This document shows, piece after piece, positions 1 to 6,810 of a stretch of 6,880 bases of DNA; the stretch's first letter is position 1; each line of letters opens with the position of its first letter. Position numbers and translations under genes: made by a program. The stretch spans positions 1 through 6,880 of the forward strand of contig JBLHWU010000294.1 in NCBI GenBank assembly GCA_047629355.1. The letters are read 5' to 3'. Source of the DNA: CAYUNA01 sp047629355. Lineage in GTDB: Bacteria; Bacteroidota; Bacteroidia; Chitinophagales; Saprospiraceae. The notes under the pieces were generated by a model, which was not told the origin of the DNA, did no database searches, and was given only the letters and a program-made list of their open reading frames with translations.

Positions 1-137
1 CCTTTTCCCTTCTAAAAAACACAAAAAATAGTTCCGTAACGAAGGCTATGCAACGATTTTTTGAATTCTTTAGAAGAAAAAATTACGGCGCATTATGGTC
101 CAACTTATTAAATCGTTTTTACTAAGCATAATTATGA

Positions 138-416
138 CAAAGATGGCAAAATAAAAAGCCATCAAATTCAAAATTGCATTTCCATTTTAATACTGCTTTA
201 ACAACAGTGTCTTTGGTTAAAACAATTTACAATTTGACTCAACCAATAGAACAACGAAAACCATTTTCTATGGCAGATATTAAAGTCCAATATTTCAATG
301 AACACATCGTAGATTTAATTATTACCGAGTGTGGGATTGACCCACACCAGCCAAAAATTAAAGCTATCAGAAATAAAATCATTAATCTTGGTAAAATCAA
401 CCTTAATAGGGCTTGA
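138..416 (+). pseudogene. C-terminal remnant of an IS4-like transposase
   Basis: The open frame from 138 to the TGA at 414-416 contains KLHFHFNTALTTVSLVK, then KPFSMADIK, then GIDPHQPKIKAIRNKIINLG. This resembles the extreme C-terminus of DDE transposases of IS4-type elements in Bacteroidota, as I recall that family; no search was run. Only about 90 codons remain, against several hundred in an intact transposase. The catalytic residues are absent, and the same frame is closed upstream by stops at 123, 129 and 135. The TGA at 135-137 lies directly before a Gln-Arg-Trp-Gln stretch that could be a decayed continuation of the same protein. The first possible initiator is a TTG at 174, but a functional product is unlikely. 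A palindromic repeat begins less than 20 bp downstream. The reading as a dead insertion-sequence end is fairly secure; the exact IS family is not. Confidence 0.6.
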
Positions 417-433
417 GTTTACCACGAACTATT

Positions 434-604
434 GTTACTAAGGAATGCGAAATAAATAAAGTTAGATTATTGAGAGAGCGGTTTTGTTCTTCCTTTTTGC
501 TTTGAAAGTGCCATTTATGTTGATATAATGAGCATTTTAAAAGTGAAAAATGAGGGCAAAATATTCTCTCAAGAGTCTGAGTTTATTTAATTCGCATTCC
601 TTAG
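434..604. repeat. Imperfect palindromic MITE-like element (element A)
   Basis: The arms 438-451 and 591-604 are perfect 14-bp inverted repeats (ctaaggaatgcgaa and its complement). The complementarity continues inward, with mismatches, for roughly 35 more bases on each side and can be followed weakly almost to the centre near 521, so the whole segment is close to one long palindrome. It has no coding capacity. Read on the minus strand, its central part resembles the core of the element at 763-953: the word tttttcactttt is shared exactly and the following cattat is also shared. This fits a non-autonomous mobile or dispersed repeat. A clear target-site duplication was not found. Confidence 0.65.
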
Positions 605-762
605 CATCAGTTAAATAAGTTATTACCTTATCGCGATATTACGATTTTATAATAAAAACGATAGTTTTAAAAGTCTAATTTTCATTTTCATCCAAGCATT
701 CCCTTGTTTTATCAATAAAATCTATTTTTTATGAAAATAAAAAGCAATCTTTCGACTTCCTT
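605..762. other. AT-rich spacer between two palindromic elements
   Basis: No gene, RNA gene or convincing promoter was found here. At its right end, 757-768 is ttccttagtaac, the exact reverse complement of 434-445 at the start of element A. The spacer is therefore bordered by the same 12-bp word in inverted orientation. Confidence 0.4.
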
Positions 763-953
763 AGTAACGACAAAAGAATGAGTCCGACATCTGTCAAGTA
801 TTTCTTTTGCTCTTATTTTTCACTTTTGAAACAGTCATTATGTAAAGATAATTTCTATTTCAAAAGTAAACATCTTTTGTCATTTCGACCGAAGTGGAGA
901 GAAAGACTAAAATAAACGTTGCCAGATGTCGGACTCATTCTTTTGCCGTTCCT
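763..953. repeat. Palindromic dispersed element, copy B1
   Basis: The arms 771-793 and 923-945 are perfect 23-bp inverted repeats containing gaatgagtccgacatctg. A second hairpin is nested inside: acttttgaaa at 822-831 pairs with tttcaaaagt at 858-867. Much of the element recurs in the same orientation at 6356-6617. Exact blocks of 23 nt are shared at 822-844/6485-6507 and at 878-900/6542-6564, the latter containing tcatttcgaccgaagtggag, and the ends also align. It encodes nothing evident. The right arm ends 26 bp before the ATG of the ABC ATPase, so any promoter of that operon must lie in or beside this element. Confidence 0.75.
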
Positions 954-979
954 TAATTTGACTAATTAAAATCAATCAA

Positions 980-1864
980 ATGCCAGTTTTAGAAATCAAC
1001 AACCTCACTAAAAAATACGGCGCTATCACTGCGGTCAACAACCTTTCGTTGAGTGTTGAAAAAGGAAATATCTACGGCTTCCTCGGACCAAATGGTAGCG
1101 GAAAAACGACGACACTCGGGATCGTTCTTGGTATTCTGCACCAAAATTCTGGTACGTATCGCTGGTTTGATGGCAAATATGGGGACAATGCCCGTCCGCA
1201 CTTGGGTGCATTGCTTGAAACGCCCAACTTTTACCCGTATATGAATGCGGAGGATAATTTGAAATTGGTGGCGCACATCAAGAGAATATCGAATCCAAAA
1301 ATTGATAAATTACTGGAATTGGTGAATTTAGCACACCGCAAGAAAGACAGCTTCCGCACTTATTCCTTGGGGATGAAACAACGATTGGCGATTGCTGCGG
1401 CGATGATTGGCGACCCGGAAATCTTGATTTTCGATGAACCCACCAATGGCTTAGACCCGCAAGGTATCGCTGAAATACGGAATACGATTATGAAAATTGC
1501 GGCGCGAAACAAGACGATTTTGATGGCAAGTCACATGTTGGATGAGGTGGAAAAGGTTTGCTCGCATGTCGCAATTATTAAAAATGGAAATTTATTGGCA
1601 ACAGGTCCTGTTGGTTCAATTTTGAGTGATGATAAATTGATTGAAATTGGCGCGGAGAACATGGTAGCTTTGGAAAGTTTATTGAAAGCACATCCCGCCA
1701 TTCGAAAAATTGACGCAAAACCTGGGCACTTATTATTAGGCGTCAATCCTGAATTATCGACTAATGCGTTAAATCATTTAGCCTTTCAAAAGGGCATCAC
1801 TTTAACGCATTTGGTGGCAAGACAAAAGAGTTTGGAATCCGAATTTTTAGAAATTACGAAGTAA
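980..1864 (+). CDS. ABC transporter ATP-binding protein (BcrA/NatA-like)
   Basis: This is the cytoplasmic ATPase of an ABC-2 type exporter, 294 residues, normal for the family. Visible motifs are Walker A GPNGSGKT (36-43), the signature YSLGMKQRLA (128-137), Walker B EILIFDEP (147-154), the D-loop NGLDP (156-160) and the switch histidine H185 in ASHMLDEVE. The Q-loop position carries Glu (E80 in LLETPNFYP), and the signature reads LGMKQ instead of LSGGQ; both are usual in bacitracin-exporter-like (BcrA) ATPases. The last 90 or so residues form the variable C-terminal region of this group. The ATG at 980 is chosen because MPVLEINNLTKKYG is the normal N-terminus. The permease follows 53 bp downstream on the same strand, so the two are probably co-transcribed. 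The substrate cannot be read from sequence; peptide antibiotic, lipid or ion export are all possible. Confidence 0.95.
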   Translation: MPVLEINNLTKKYGAITAVNNLSLSVEKGNIYGFLGPNGSGKTTTLGIVLGILHQNSGTYRWFDGKYGDNARPHLGALLETPNFYPYMNAEDNLKLVAHIKRISNPKIDKLLELVNLAHRKKDSFRTYSLGMKQRLAIAAAMIGDPEILIFDEPTNGLDPQGIAEIRNTIMKIAARNKTILMASHMLDEVEKVCSHVAIIKNGNLLATGPVGSILSDDKLIEIGAENMVALESLLKAHPAIRKIDAKPGHLLLGVNPELSTNALNHLAFQKGITLTHLVARQKSLESEFLEITK

Positions 1865-1917
1865 GACCGATAGCAACCAAATCAACTAATTCAAGCAATC
1901 AACTTAATAACCAACAT

Positions 1918-2736
1918 ATGCTACATTTACTCAAACTCGAATGGCTCAAACAAAAGGAATTTACCATCTTTCGAGTGATGACGATTCTGTTTTTAATCGC
2001 GTTACCGTCGCTATTGCTTATCGCTAAATCGTTTACCATTTCACCGGACAGCATGCCGCCATTTATGCCGACGGTAGACAGCCTTTTTCAATTTCCCAAC
2101 ATTTGGCAATGGCTTGGATATATCGGTAGTTGGCTTACCTTTTTCTTTATGGGCTTCCTTGGCGTGTTGATGGTGACGAATGAATATTCCAATAAAACTT
2201 TGCGTCAAAATATCATTACAGGCTTGAGTCGAACGGAATATTTTTTAAGTAAATTGTACTTTATTTTAGCAATAAGCCTCTGTGTAACCGTATATTATAC
2301 CATTTGGTGTCTACTTTTCGGATTTGCGCATACGGAAACGGTTTATTTAAATACCGCCTTGAAAAATGCAGATTATATCTATCGTTTTTTCTTGATGAGT
2401 ACGGGATATATGAGTTTAGGATTGTTGATTGGTTTATTGATAAAACGGACGGGTATTGCTTTGTTTTTATATTTAGCTTATGTGATGATTCTCGAAAAGA
2501 TTATTCGCTATGCAGTGCATTTACAAATATTCAAACATCAATCCATGAAGTTTTATCCTGTTAATTCCTTTTCAGATTTAGCGCCTTTTCCGTATACAGA
2601 AATGGCGGCAGATTTTGCGAAGAAAGAAGGATTTGATTTTTTCTTGTCCCCAATGCAAGCGGTGATTACTGCTTCTGTTTTTGTTTGTTTATTTCTATTC
2701 TTAAGTTATCAAAAGTTACAGAAAGGGGATTTATAA
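1918..2736 (+). CDS. ABC-2 type transporter permease
   Basis: This is the membrane partner of the preceding ATPase, 272 residues, with about six hydrophobic segments near residues 17-37, 62-87, 113-136, 156-174, 178-198 and 245-263. The N-terminus LLKLEWLKQKEFTIFR and the segment NEYSNKTLRQNIITGLSRTE (88-107), followed by SK after three more residues, are typical of ABC-2 permeases of the BcrB/NatB type, where this cytoplasmic stretch follows the second membrane span and contacts the ATPase. The protein probably forms the pore as a homodimer with two copies of the ATPase. The start is the ATG at 1918; there is no clear Shine-Dalgarno sequence, as is common in Bacteroidota. The stop lies only 11 bp from the stop of the convergent response regulator. 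The transported substrate is unknown. Confidence 0.9.
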   Translation: MLHLLKLEWLKQKEFTIFRVMTILFLIALPSLLLIAKSFTISPDSMPPFMPTVDSLFQFPNIWQWLGYIGSWLTFFFMGFLGVLMVTNEYSNKTLRQNIITGLSRTEYFLSKLYFILAISLCVTVYYTIWCLLFGFAHTETVYLNTALKNADYIYRFFLMSTGYMSLGLLIGLLIKRTGIALFLYLAYVMILEKIIRYAVHLQIFKHQSMKFYPVNSFSDLAPFPYTEMAADFAKKEGFDFFLSPMQAVITASVFVCLFLFLSYQKLQKGDL

Positions 2737-2747
2737 GCGTTACTTTT

Positions 2748-3440
2748 TTACAAAAAATTCAAGCGACTCATCAAAGTCGTTTTGTGGGCCCGACTAATCG
2801 GAATCACTGTTTTTTCAATCACCAAAGAACCATCTTCTATGTCCTTAATTTTTTGCAAATTGATAATAAACGACCGATGAACTTTCAGAAACCGAGGGTC
2901 TTCCAGTTTTTCTGCAATACCGCTTAAAGTTCCATGAATGATATGGCTTCCAGTTGCTGTTTTAATGCGCACATAATCGCCTGCATTTTCAAAAAAGAGA
3001 ATGTCATCAAAATCTAAACGGATGAATTTGCGGTCTTCTCGAATGTAAATTTCTTTAGTGGTTTGTTTAAAATTATCATTTTTTTCCGATTGTTCTATCG
3101 CTTTATGGACTGCTACTTGAAACCGAGGGAAGGTAATTGGCTTTTTTAAATAGTCAACCGCCTGATATTCAAAGGCTTCGTGCGCATACTCTGTTTTGGA
3201 CGTGGTGAAAATGACTTGAGGTAAAACAGGCAGTTTTTCCAGCAATTCAATACCTGTTAAGTCAGGCATCTCAACATCCAAAAATAATAAATCAACTGGC
3301 GTAGTTTGCAATATTTCTAATGCATCTTTTGCATTTTCACAAATGTGTAAAATGTCTAATTGCCCGTTTTTTTTAATTAATCGTTCTAATGATTTTCGAC
3401 ACATGAGGTCATCATCGACAAGGATACAGGTTAAATTCAT
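2748..3440 (-). CDS. LytTR-family response regulator
   Basis: This DNA-binding response regulator is 230 residues from the ATG at 3440. The receiver domain covers about residues 1-120: acidic residues D9-D11 in ILVDDD, phosphoacceptor D55 in LFLDVEMPDLTG, the conserved Thr at T80 in VIFTTSK and K100 in YLKKPI. A LytTR domain occupies about 130-230, shown by DDILFFENAGDYVRI and FLKVHRSFIINLQKI, and ends close to the C-terminus as usual. This start is preferred because MNLTCILVDDD is the normal N-terminus; an ATG at 3467 would add nine residues (MPPFLNRKS) with no family counterpart. The hybrid kinase lies upstream on the same strand and is the obvious candidate partner. Known relatives bind direct repeats in promoters and often control transport or cell-surface genes; the convergent exporter operon is a plausible but unproven target. 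Confidence 0.93.
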   Translation of the reverse strand: MNLTCILVDDDLMCRKSLERLIKKNGQLDILHICENAKDALEILQTTPVDLLFLDVEMPDLTGIELLEKLPVLPQVIFTTSKTEYAHEAFEYQAVDYLKKPITFPRFQVAVHKAIEQSEKNDNFKQTTKEIYIREDRKFIRLDFDDILFFENAGDYVRIKTATGSHIIHGTLSGIAEKLEDPRFLKVHRSFIINLQKIKDIEDGSLVIEKTVIPISRAHKTTLMSRLNFL

Positions 3441-3571
3441 GCTTTTTCTATTTAAAAAGGGGGGCATAATTAATGCAACAATCCTTAAATAACTATCTAA
3501 TTAATTTAACAGTTGAGAAGCGAGAAAATCCTAAGATTTTCGAGCTCCAAAAAACACAGTGCGGCGGGTTC

Positions 3572-3615
3572 TTTAGGGGCAAAAACGGGTTTATAAAACC
3601 ATTTTTGCCCCTAAA
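3572..3615 (-). terminator. Hairpin between kinase and regulator genes (terminator or attenuator)
   Basis: A long inverted repeat: tttaggggcaaaaa at 3572-3585 pairs with tttttgcccctaaa at 3602-3615, and inside it ggttt at 3588-3592 pairs with aaacc at 3596-3600 around a 3-base loop. One small asymmetric bulge (cg opposite a) separates the two parts. On the minus strand it begins 59 bases after the stop codon of the kinase. No pure run of T follows it, so termination would be partial or would use A/T pairs inside the stem. It may reduce read-through from the kinase gene into the regulator gene or protect the 3' end of the kinase mRNA. Confidence 0.5.
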
Positions 3616-3674
3616 ACTTCCTTTGTTCCAGAAAGGTAGTTATTTCTGATTCATTGCACTAATTTTTTCAATGA

Positions 3675-6176
3675 TTACTTAAATGTAGCTAGCATATTAT
3701 TCAAGTCTTCTTTCAAAACAGGTAAAAAACCTTTTAGTTCTTGAATAAGATGGTGGTACTTAGGCGCAATTTTAGTTTTATCTGGAGTAGTTTTAATTTG
3801 CTTTTCTATGTCCTCTGTTTTTTTGTATAAATCCGTTAATCCAACCATAGAAAAAGCGGGTTTACACTTATGGCTAAGTGTCCTTGCTCCTTTCCAATCT
3901 TCTTTTTCAATAAATGTTCCTATCGAATAAATTTCTGGCAACGTTACGTTTAAAAATGTTTCAAACATATCTGCTGCATATTCCAAGTCGCCTTCATAAA
4001 TTTCATTTAAATAAGCGACATCTAATTTTTCATTGAATACAAAAGAGTCCTTGGTAATTGGTGAAGGCAAATCCATAAGGGGATCATTCAAAAAACGCAG
4101 TTTTTCAATGAGTGTATCTGGTTTAAAAGGTTTAGAAATATAATCCGTCATGCCTACATCAAAGGCCTTAGTCTTTTGACTAAGCAAAGCAGAAGCGGTC
4201 AAAGCAATGATGCTGGTGTACTGATTTGGATTGGTTTGGTTTCTAATGGCAATCGTTGCTTCATATCCATCCATTATAGGCATTTGTACATCCATAATGA
4301 TGACATCAAATTTTTCTTTCATAGCCATCTCGACGGCTTCTTTACCATTGTGCGCCATTTTGAAAGCATAATTCCATTTTCTCAATAACGTGGAAATATA
4401 TTTTCGATTCATATAATTATCCTCTACGACCAATATTTTTTTCGTAGCATTTTGCTGATTGAAAACTTTATAATTCTTCCGTTGTTTCACCTCTATTTTT
4501 CGTCCAGTATCTTTAAAAACTAATTGAACAATAAAAGTAGATCCTTCACCCAATTCACTTTCTACGGCAATTTTACCGTTCTGCAAATCAACGAGTTGTT
4601 TGGTAATGGTCAGTCCCAAACCAGTGCCACCAAATTTTCGTCTAGTATCACCATCGACTTGTCTAAAGCTCTGAAAAATAAGGTCTAATTTCTCTTCAGG
4701 TATGCCAATTCCTGTATCTGATACTCTAAATTCAAACGTTTTTTCCTGACCTTTGATGGCAATCAAATTAACGTGAATATGAATGTGTCCTTCTGTCGTA
4801 AATTTGGTTGCATTCCCTAATATGTTCAATAAAATTTGGTTTAGCAATAAATCATCACCAATCATCAAATTATTCAATCCCTGCCCGACAAAAGCAGTTA
4901 GTTCAATAGGACGTCCTTCTAGTTTTAATTGAAAATTCTTCTCCAGACTTTTAATGATTCCTCGCAAATCAAATTCTTTTTCCTGCACTTCTAATTTCCT
5001 TGCACGGATTTTAGATAAGTCTAAAACATCTGAAATTAACTGGTGCAATAAGTCAGAAGAACTTTTCAAGACCGAGAGATATTCCATTTGTTCTTCGGAT
5101 GGCTCGGTATCATATAAAAGATGCGACATTCCAATAATTGCATTGAGTGGCGTCCGAATTTCATGGCTCATATTGGCTAAGAATTGCTTCTCTGCTTCTT
5201 GAGCATCTTCAGCAATTAGCTTCGCCAATTCTAAATCTTGTTGCAATTTTTTTTGCTTTGAAATATCATAATGAATGCCCATTGTACTGGTTATAGTGCC
5301 ATCGGAGTCCATAATTGGTGCGCCGCTTATCAACACCCAAATCAAATCGCCATTTTTCTTCCTTAGTTGTATTTCATAGATACCCGCTTTACCTTTCGTG
5401 CGGTCTTCGCTTTGTTGTTTTAATACGGAGAGATACTTATCATTAGGAAGGAGCATTTTGACGGCACTTTGTCCAGTCAATTCAGTGAATGAATAGCCAA
5501 CCATTTCACAAAAACGGGGATATGGCTTGATAATCATTCCTTCTAAATCTACTTCCATCAAGCCCAATTCCATATTTTCAATAATACCTCGATAGCGTTC
5601 TTCACTTTGTTGCAACTCATTCTCAAATTGTCGCTGTTTGGTGATGTTTCTCGCCACCACTGTACCTTCCTTCAATGCTCCTTTTTCAAAAAACAGCGTA
5701 ACATTTTGTCCAATCCATAACCAACTTCCTGATTTAGACTTCAATGGAAACTCGAAATAACTTTGTTCTTTTTGAGTATTAATGGTACGCAAATAAAAAC
5801 GAATGACTTCCCCTCGGTACTCTTTGGGTACAAATTCCCAAAAATGTTTATTATAAATTTCGTCGTCGTTGTAGCCCAGGATTTCAGACCCTACAGAGTT
5901 GAAATAGATAATTCTACCTTCTGAATTAATTCGATAGATAATATCGTGCGCATTTTCAACAATCCGTTGATATCGTTGCTCACTTTTTTCTAACTCTAAT
6001 CCCTTATTCGTTGCTTTTTGTTCCAATTTCCTGTTAAGAGCCTGCAATTCTTGATTGGTGTTAAATAACTCCAATGCTTTTTGTTCCAAAATACTTTCCG
6101 TCTGCTTTCGGGCTTTGATGGCCCTACTTAGTTTGCGTTCTAAAATGGAGACGTCTTTATTCATAGTTTTAATCAT
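3675..6176 (-). CDS. Soluble hybrid histidine kinase, PAS-PAS-HisKA-HATPase-REC-Hpt
   Basis: A hybrid sensor kinase of 833 residues counted from the ATG at 6176. The order is: N-terminal coiled coil (about 5-68); PAS domain (about 70-180); PAS with PAC (about 193-310); HisKA with phosphorylated His H338 in NMSHEIRTPLNA; HATPase with N-box Asn N455 in NILGNATKF, G1 DTGIGIP (487-493), an F-box and G2 GGTGLGL (516-522); receiver with phosphoacceptor D629 in IIMDVQMPIMDGY and K682 in YISKPF; and a C-terminal Hpt domain with H769 in LSHKCKPAFSMVGL. No membrane segment or signal peptide is visible, so it should sense a cytoplasmic signal through the PAS domains; the ligand is unknown. All catalytic residues look intact. 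Other possible starts are a TTG at 6182 and an ATG at 6164, the latter giving MNKDVSILERKL. The LytTR regulator lies downstream on the same strand. Confidence 0.93.
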   Translation of the reverse strand: MIKTMNKDVSILERKLSRAIKARKQTESILEQKALELFNTNQELQALNRKLEQKATNKGLELEKSEQRYQRIVENAHDIIYRINSEGRIIYFNSVGSEILGYNDDEIYNKHFWEFVPKEYRGEVIRFYLRTINTQKEQSYFEFPLKSKSGSWLWIGQNVTLFFEKGALKEGTVVARNITKQRQFENELQQSEERYRGIIENMELGLMEVDLEGMIIKPYPRFCEMVGYSFTELTGQSAVKMLLPNDKYLSVLKQQSEDRTKGKAGIYEIQLRKKNGDLIWVLISGAPIMDSDGTITSTMGIHYDISKQKKLQQDLELAKLIAEDAQEAEKQFLANMSHEIRTPLNAIIGMSHLLYDTEPSEEQMEYLSVLKSSSDLLHQLISDVLDLSKIRARKLEVQEKEFDLRGIIKSLEKNFQLKLEGRPIELTAFVGQGLNNLMIGDDLLLNQILLNILGNATKFTTEGHIHIHVNLIAIKGQEKTFEFRVSDTGIGIPEEKLDLIFQSFRQVDGDTRRKFGGTGLGLTITKQLVDLQNGKIAVESELGEGSTFIVQLVFKDTGRKIEVKQRKNYKVFNQQNATKKILVVEDNYMNRKYISTLLRKWNYAFKMAHNGKEAVEMAMKEKFDVIIMDVQMPIMDGYEATIAIRNQTNPNQYTSIIALTASALLSQKTKAFDVGMTDYISKPFKPDTLIEKLRFLNDPLMDLPSPITKDSFVFNEKLDVAYLNEIYEGDLEYAADMFETFLNVTLPEIYSIGTFIEKEDWKGARTLSHKCKPAFSMVGLTDLYKKTEDIEKQIKTTPDKTKIAPKYHHLIQELKGFLPVLKEDLNNMLATFK

Positions 6177-6355
6177 TAGCAATATATAATGTAAGTAACA
6201 TGGAATAATTAATTAGGTTATGTTATAAACAGCTTTTTTTATTAATTTTCTTTGAAAATGTCTTCAATAACGCTTGCTATTCAAGAATTTTTAAATGAAA
6301 TTATCGAAAAAATTTTGTTTGAAAATTTTACCAAATTAATTACCATGTGTTGTTT
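6177..6355. other. Upstream region of the hybrid kinase gene
   Basis: An AT-rich non-coding stretch that must carry the kinase promoter unless transcription starts in the repeat beyond it. I looked for the Bacteroidota promoter pattern (TTG, about 20 bases, TAnnTTTG) on the minus strand and found only partial matches, so no promoter is called. Confidence 0.35.
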
Positions 6356-6617
6356 AGTAAGGGTCAAAAAATAACGCCACCATTTATCAAGTATTTATTT
6401 TGCTTTTAGCCAACCTATCCGCAAACGAGTCTCTAGGTTGAAAAGATTTTGTGAATCTTTTCTGCTATAAACCACTTCGTTCCTACTTTTGAAACAGTCA
6501 TTATGTATTAGATAACTTCTAGTTCAAAAATGAATACCTCCTGTCATTTCGACCGAAGTGGAGAAAAAGGCTAAAATAAATATTGTTAGATGACGGACTT
6601 ATCCTTTCACCGTTACT
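6356..6617. repeat. Palindromic dispersed element, copy B2
   Basis: A second copy of the element at 763-953, in the same orientation. The left parts align closely (agtaagggtcaaaaaataac here, agtaacgacaaaagaatgag there), as do the core and right arm. The two ends are also imperfect inverted repeats of each other (from about 6356-6407 against 6569-6617). Compared with B1 it carries about 70 extra bases in the left half, including two small perfect hairpins: caaccta 6411-6417 with taggttg 6434-6440, and aaaagatt 6441-6448 with aatctttt 6454-6461. ccacttcg at 6472-6479 pairs with cgaagtgg at 6554-6561. No gene is evident. Confidence 0.7.
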
Positions 6618-6667
6618 TCGCAGACAGAATGAGGGCTTTCTACTGAAAAATATTAAGTAACAATTCA

Positions 6668-6692
6668 TACACAATTGGCTTCGCCTTGTGTA
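6668..6692. repeat. Small perfect-stem hairpin
   Basis: tacacaa at 6668-6674 pairs with ttgtgta at 6686-6692. After a two-base tt bulge, ggc at 6677-6679 pairs with gcc at 6683-6685 around a ttc loop. No run of T follows on the + strand, so it is not an obvious terminator. It may be a fragment of a dispersed palindromic repeat. Confidence 0.45.
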
Positions 6693-6706
6693 ATGAGGGA
6701 GTTTTA

Positions 6707-6757
6707 GGGAGAAGGGAGAAGGGAGAAGGGAGAAGGGAGAAGGGAGAAGGGAGAAGG
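6707..6757. repeat. Heptamer tandem array, (gggagaa)x7
   Basis: Seven perfect copies of the 7-base unit gggagaa run from 6707 to 6755, followed by gg. Each unit supplies a GGG tract separated by four bases, so the + strand satisfies the usual G3-N1-7 quadruplex pattern almost twice over. Such perfect short arrays are prone to slipped-strand changes in copy number. No convincing gene overlaps it. Confidence 0.9.
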
Positions 6758-6788
6758 TAAAGCCTTTTTTGTTTTTTAATACCCAAAC

Positions 6789-6810
6789 CATCGCGCCGTT
6801 AGGCGCGGTG
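6789..6810. repeat. GC-rich hairpin
   Basis: catcgcgcc at 6789-6797 pairs with ggcgcggtg at 6802-6810 around a gtta loop: nine pairs, one of them T-G. It stands out sharply in an AT-rich background. No T-run follows, which argues against a simple terminator; a dispersed repeat element is more likely. Confidence 0.55.

Noticed and set aside
3..125. Open frame on the + strand running in from the window edge, ending ALWSNLLNRFY and a stop
   Set aside because: Only about 41 codons are visible, no family is recognised, and the stretch lies in sequence that appears decayed; it could be chance or another transposase fragment.
953..960. ttaatttg as a Bacteroidota -7 promoter box for the ABC operon
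   Set aside because: It misses one consensus base, and no TTG lies at the expected distance of about 20 bases upstream.
417..979. CRISPR array or tRNA in the repeat-rich intergenic region
   Set aside because: The repeats are two large inverted structures without regularly spaced direct repeats, and no cloverleaf with a TTCGA-type arm was found.
989..1276. Minus-strand open frame inside the ABC ATPase gene
   Set aside because: It is antisense to a clear, motif-complete ATPase and shows no recognisable protein features.
2685..2927. Plus-strand open frame across the permease end and the regulator gene
   Set aside because: It overlaps two well-supported genes in the wrong frame or strand and has no family features.
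3441..3467. Upstream ATG for the response regulator adding nine residues
   Set aside because: The extra residues have no counterpart in the receiver family, and the ATG at 3440 gives the canonical N-terminus. It cannot be excluded without transcript data.
6519..6791. Minus-strand open frame of 90 codons containing repeated SLLPSPF
   Set aside because: The repeated peptide is just the translation of the heptamer array, the frame overlaps element B2, and no domain is visible.
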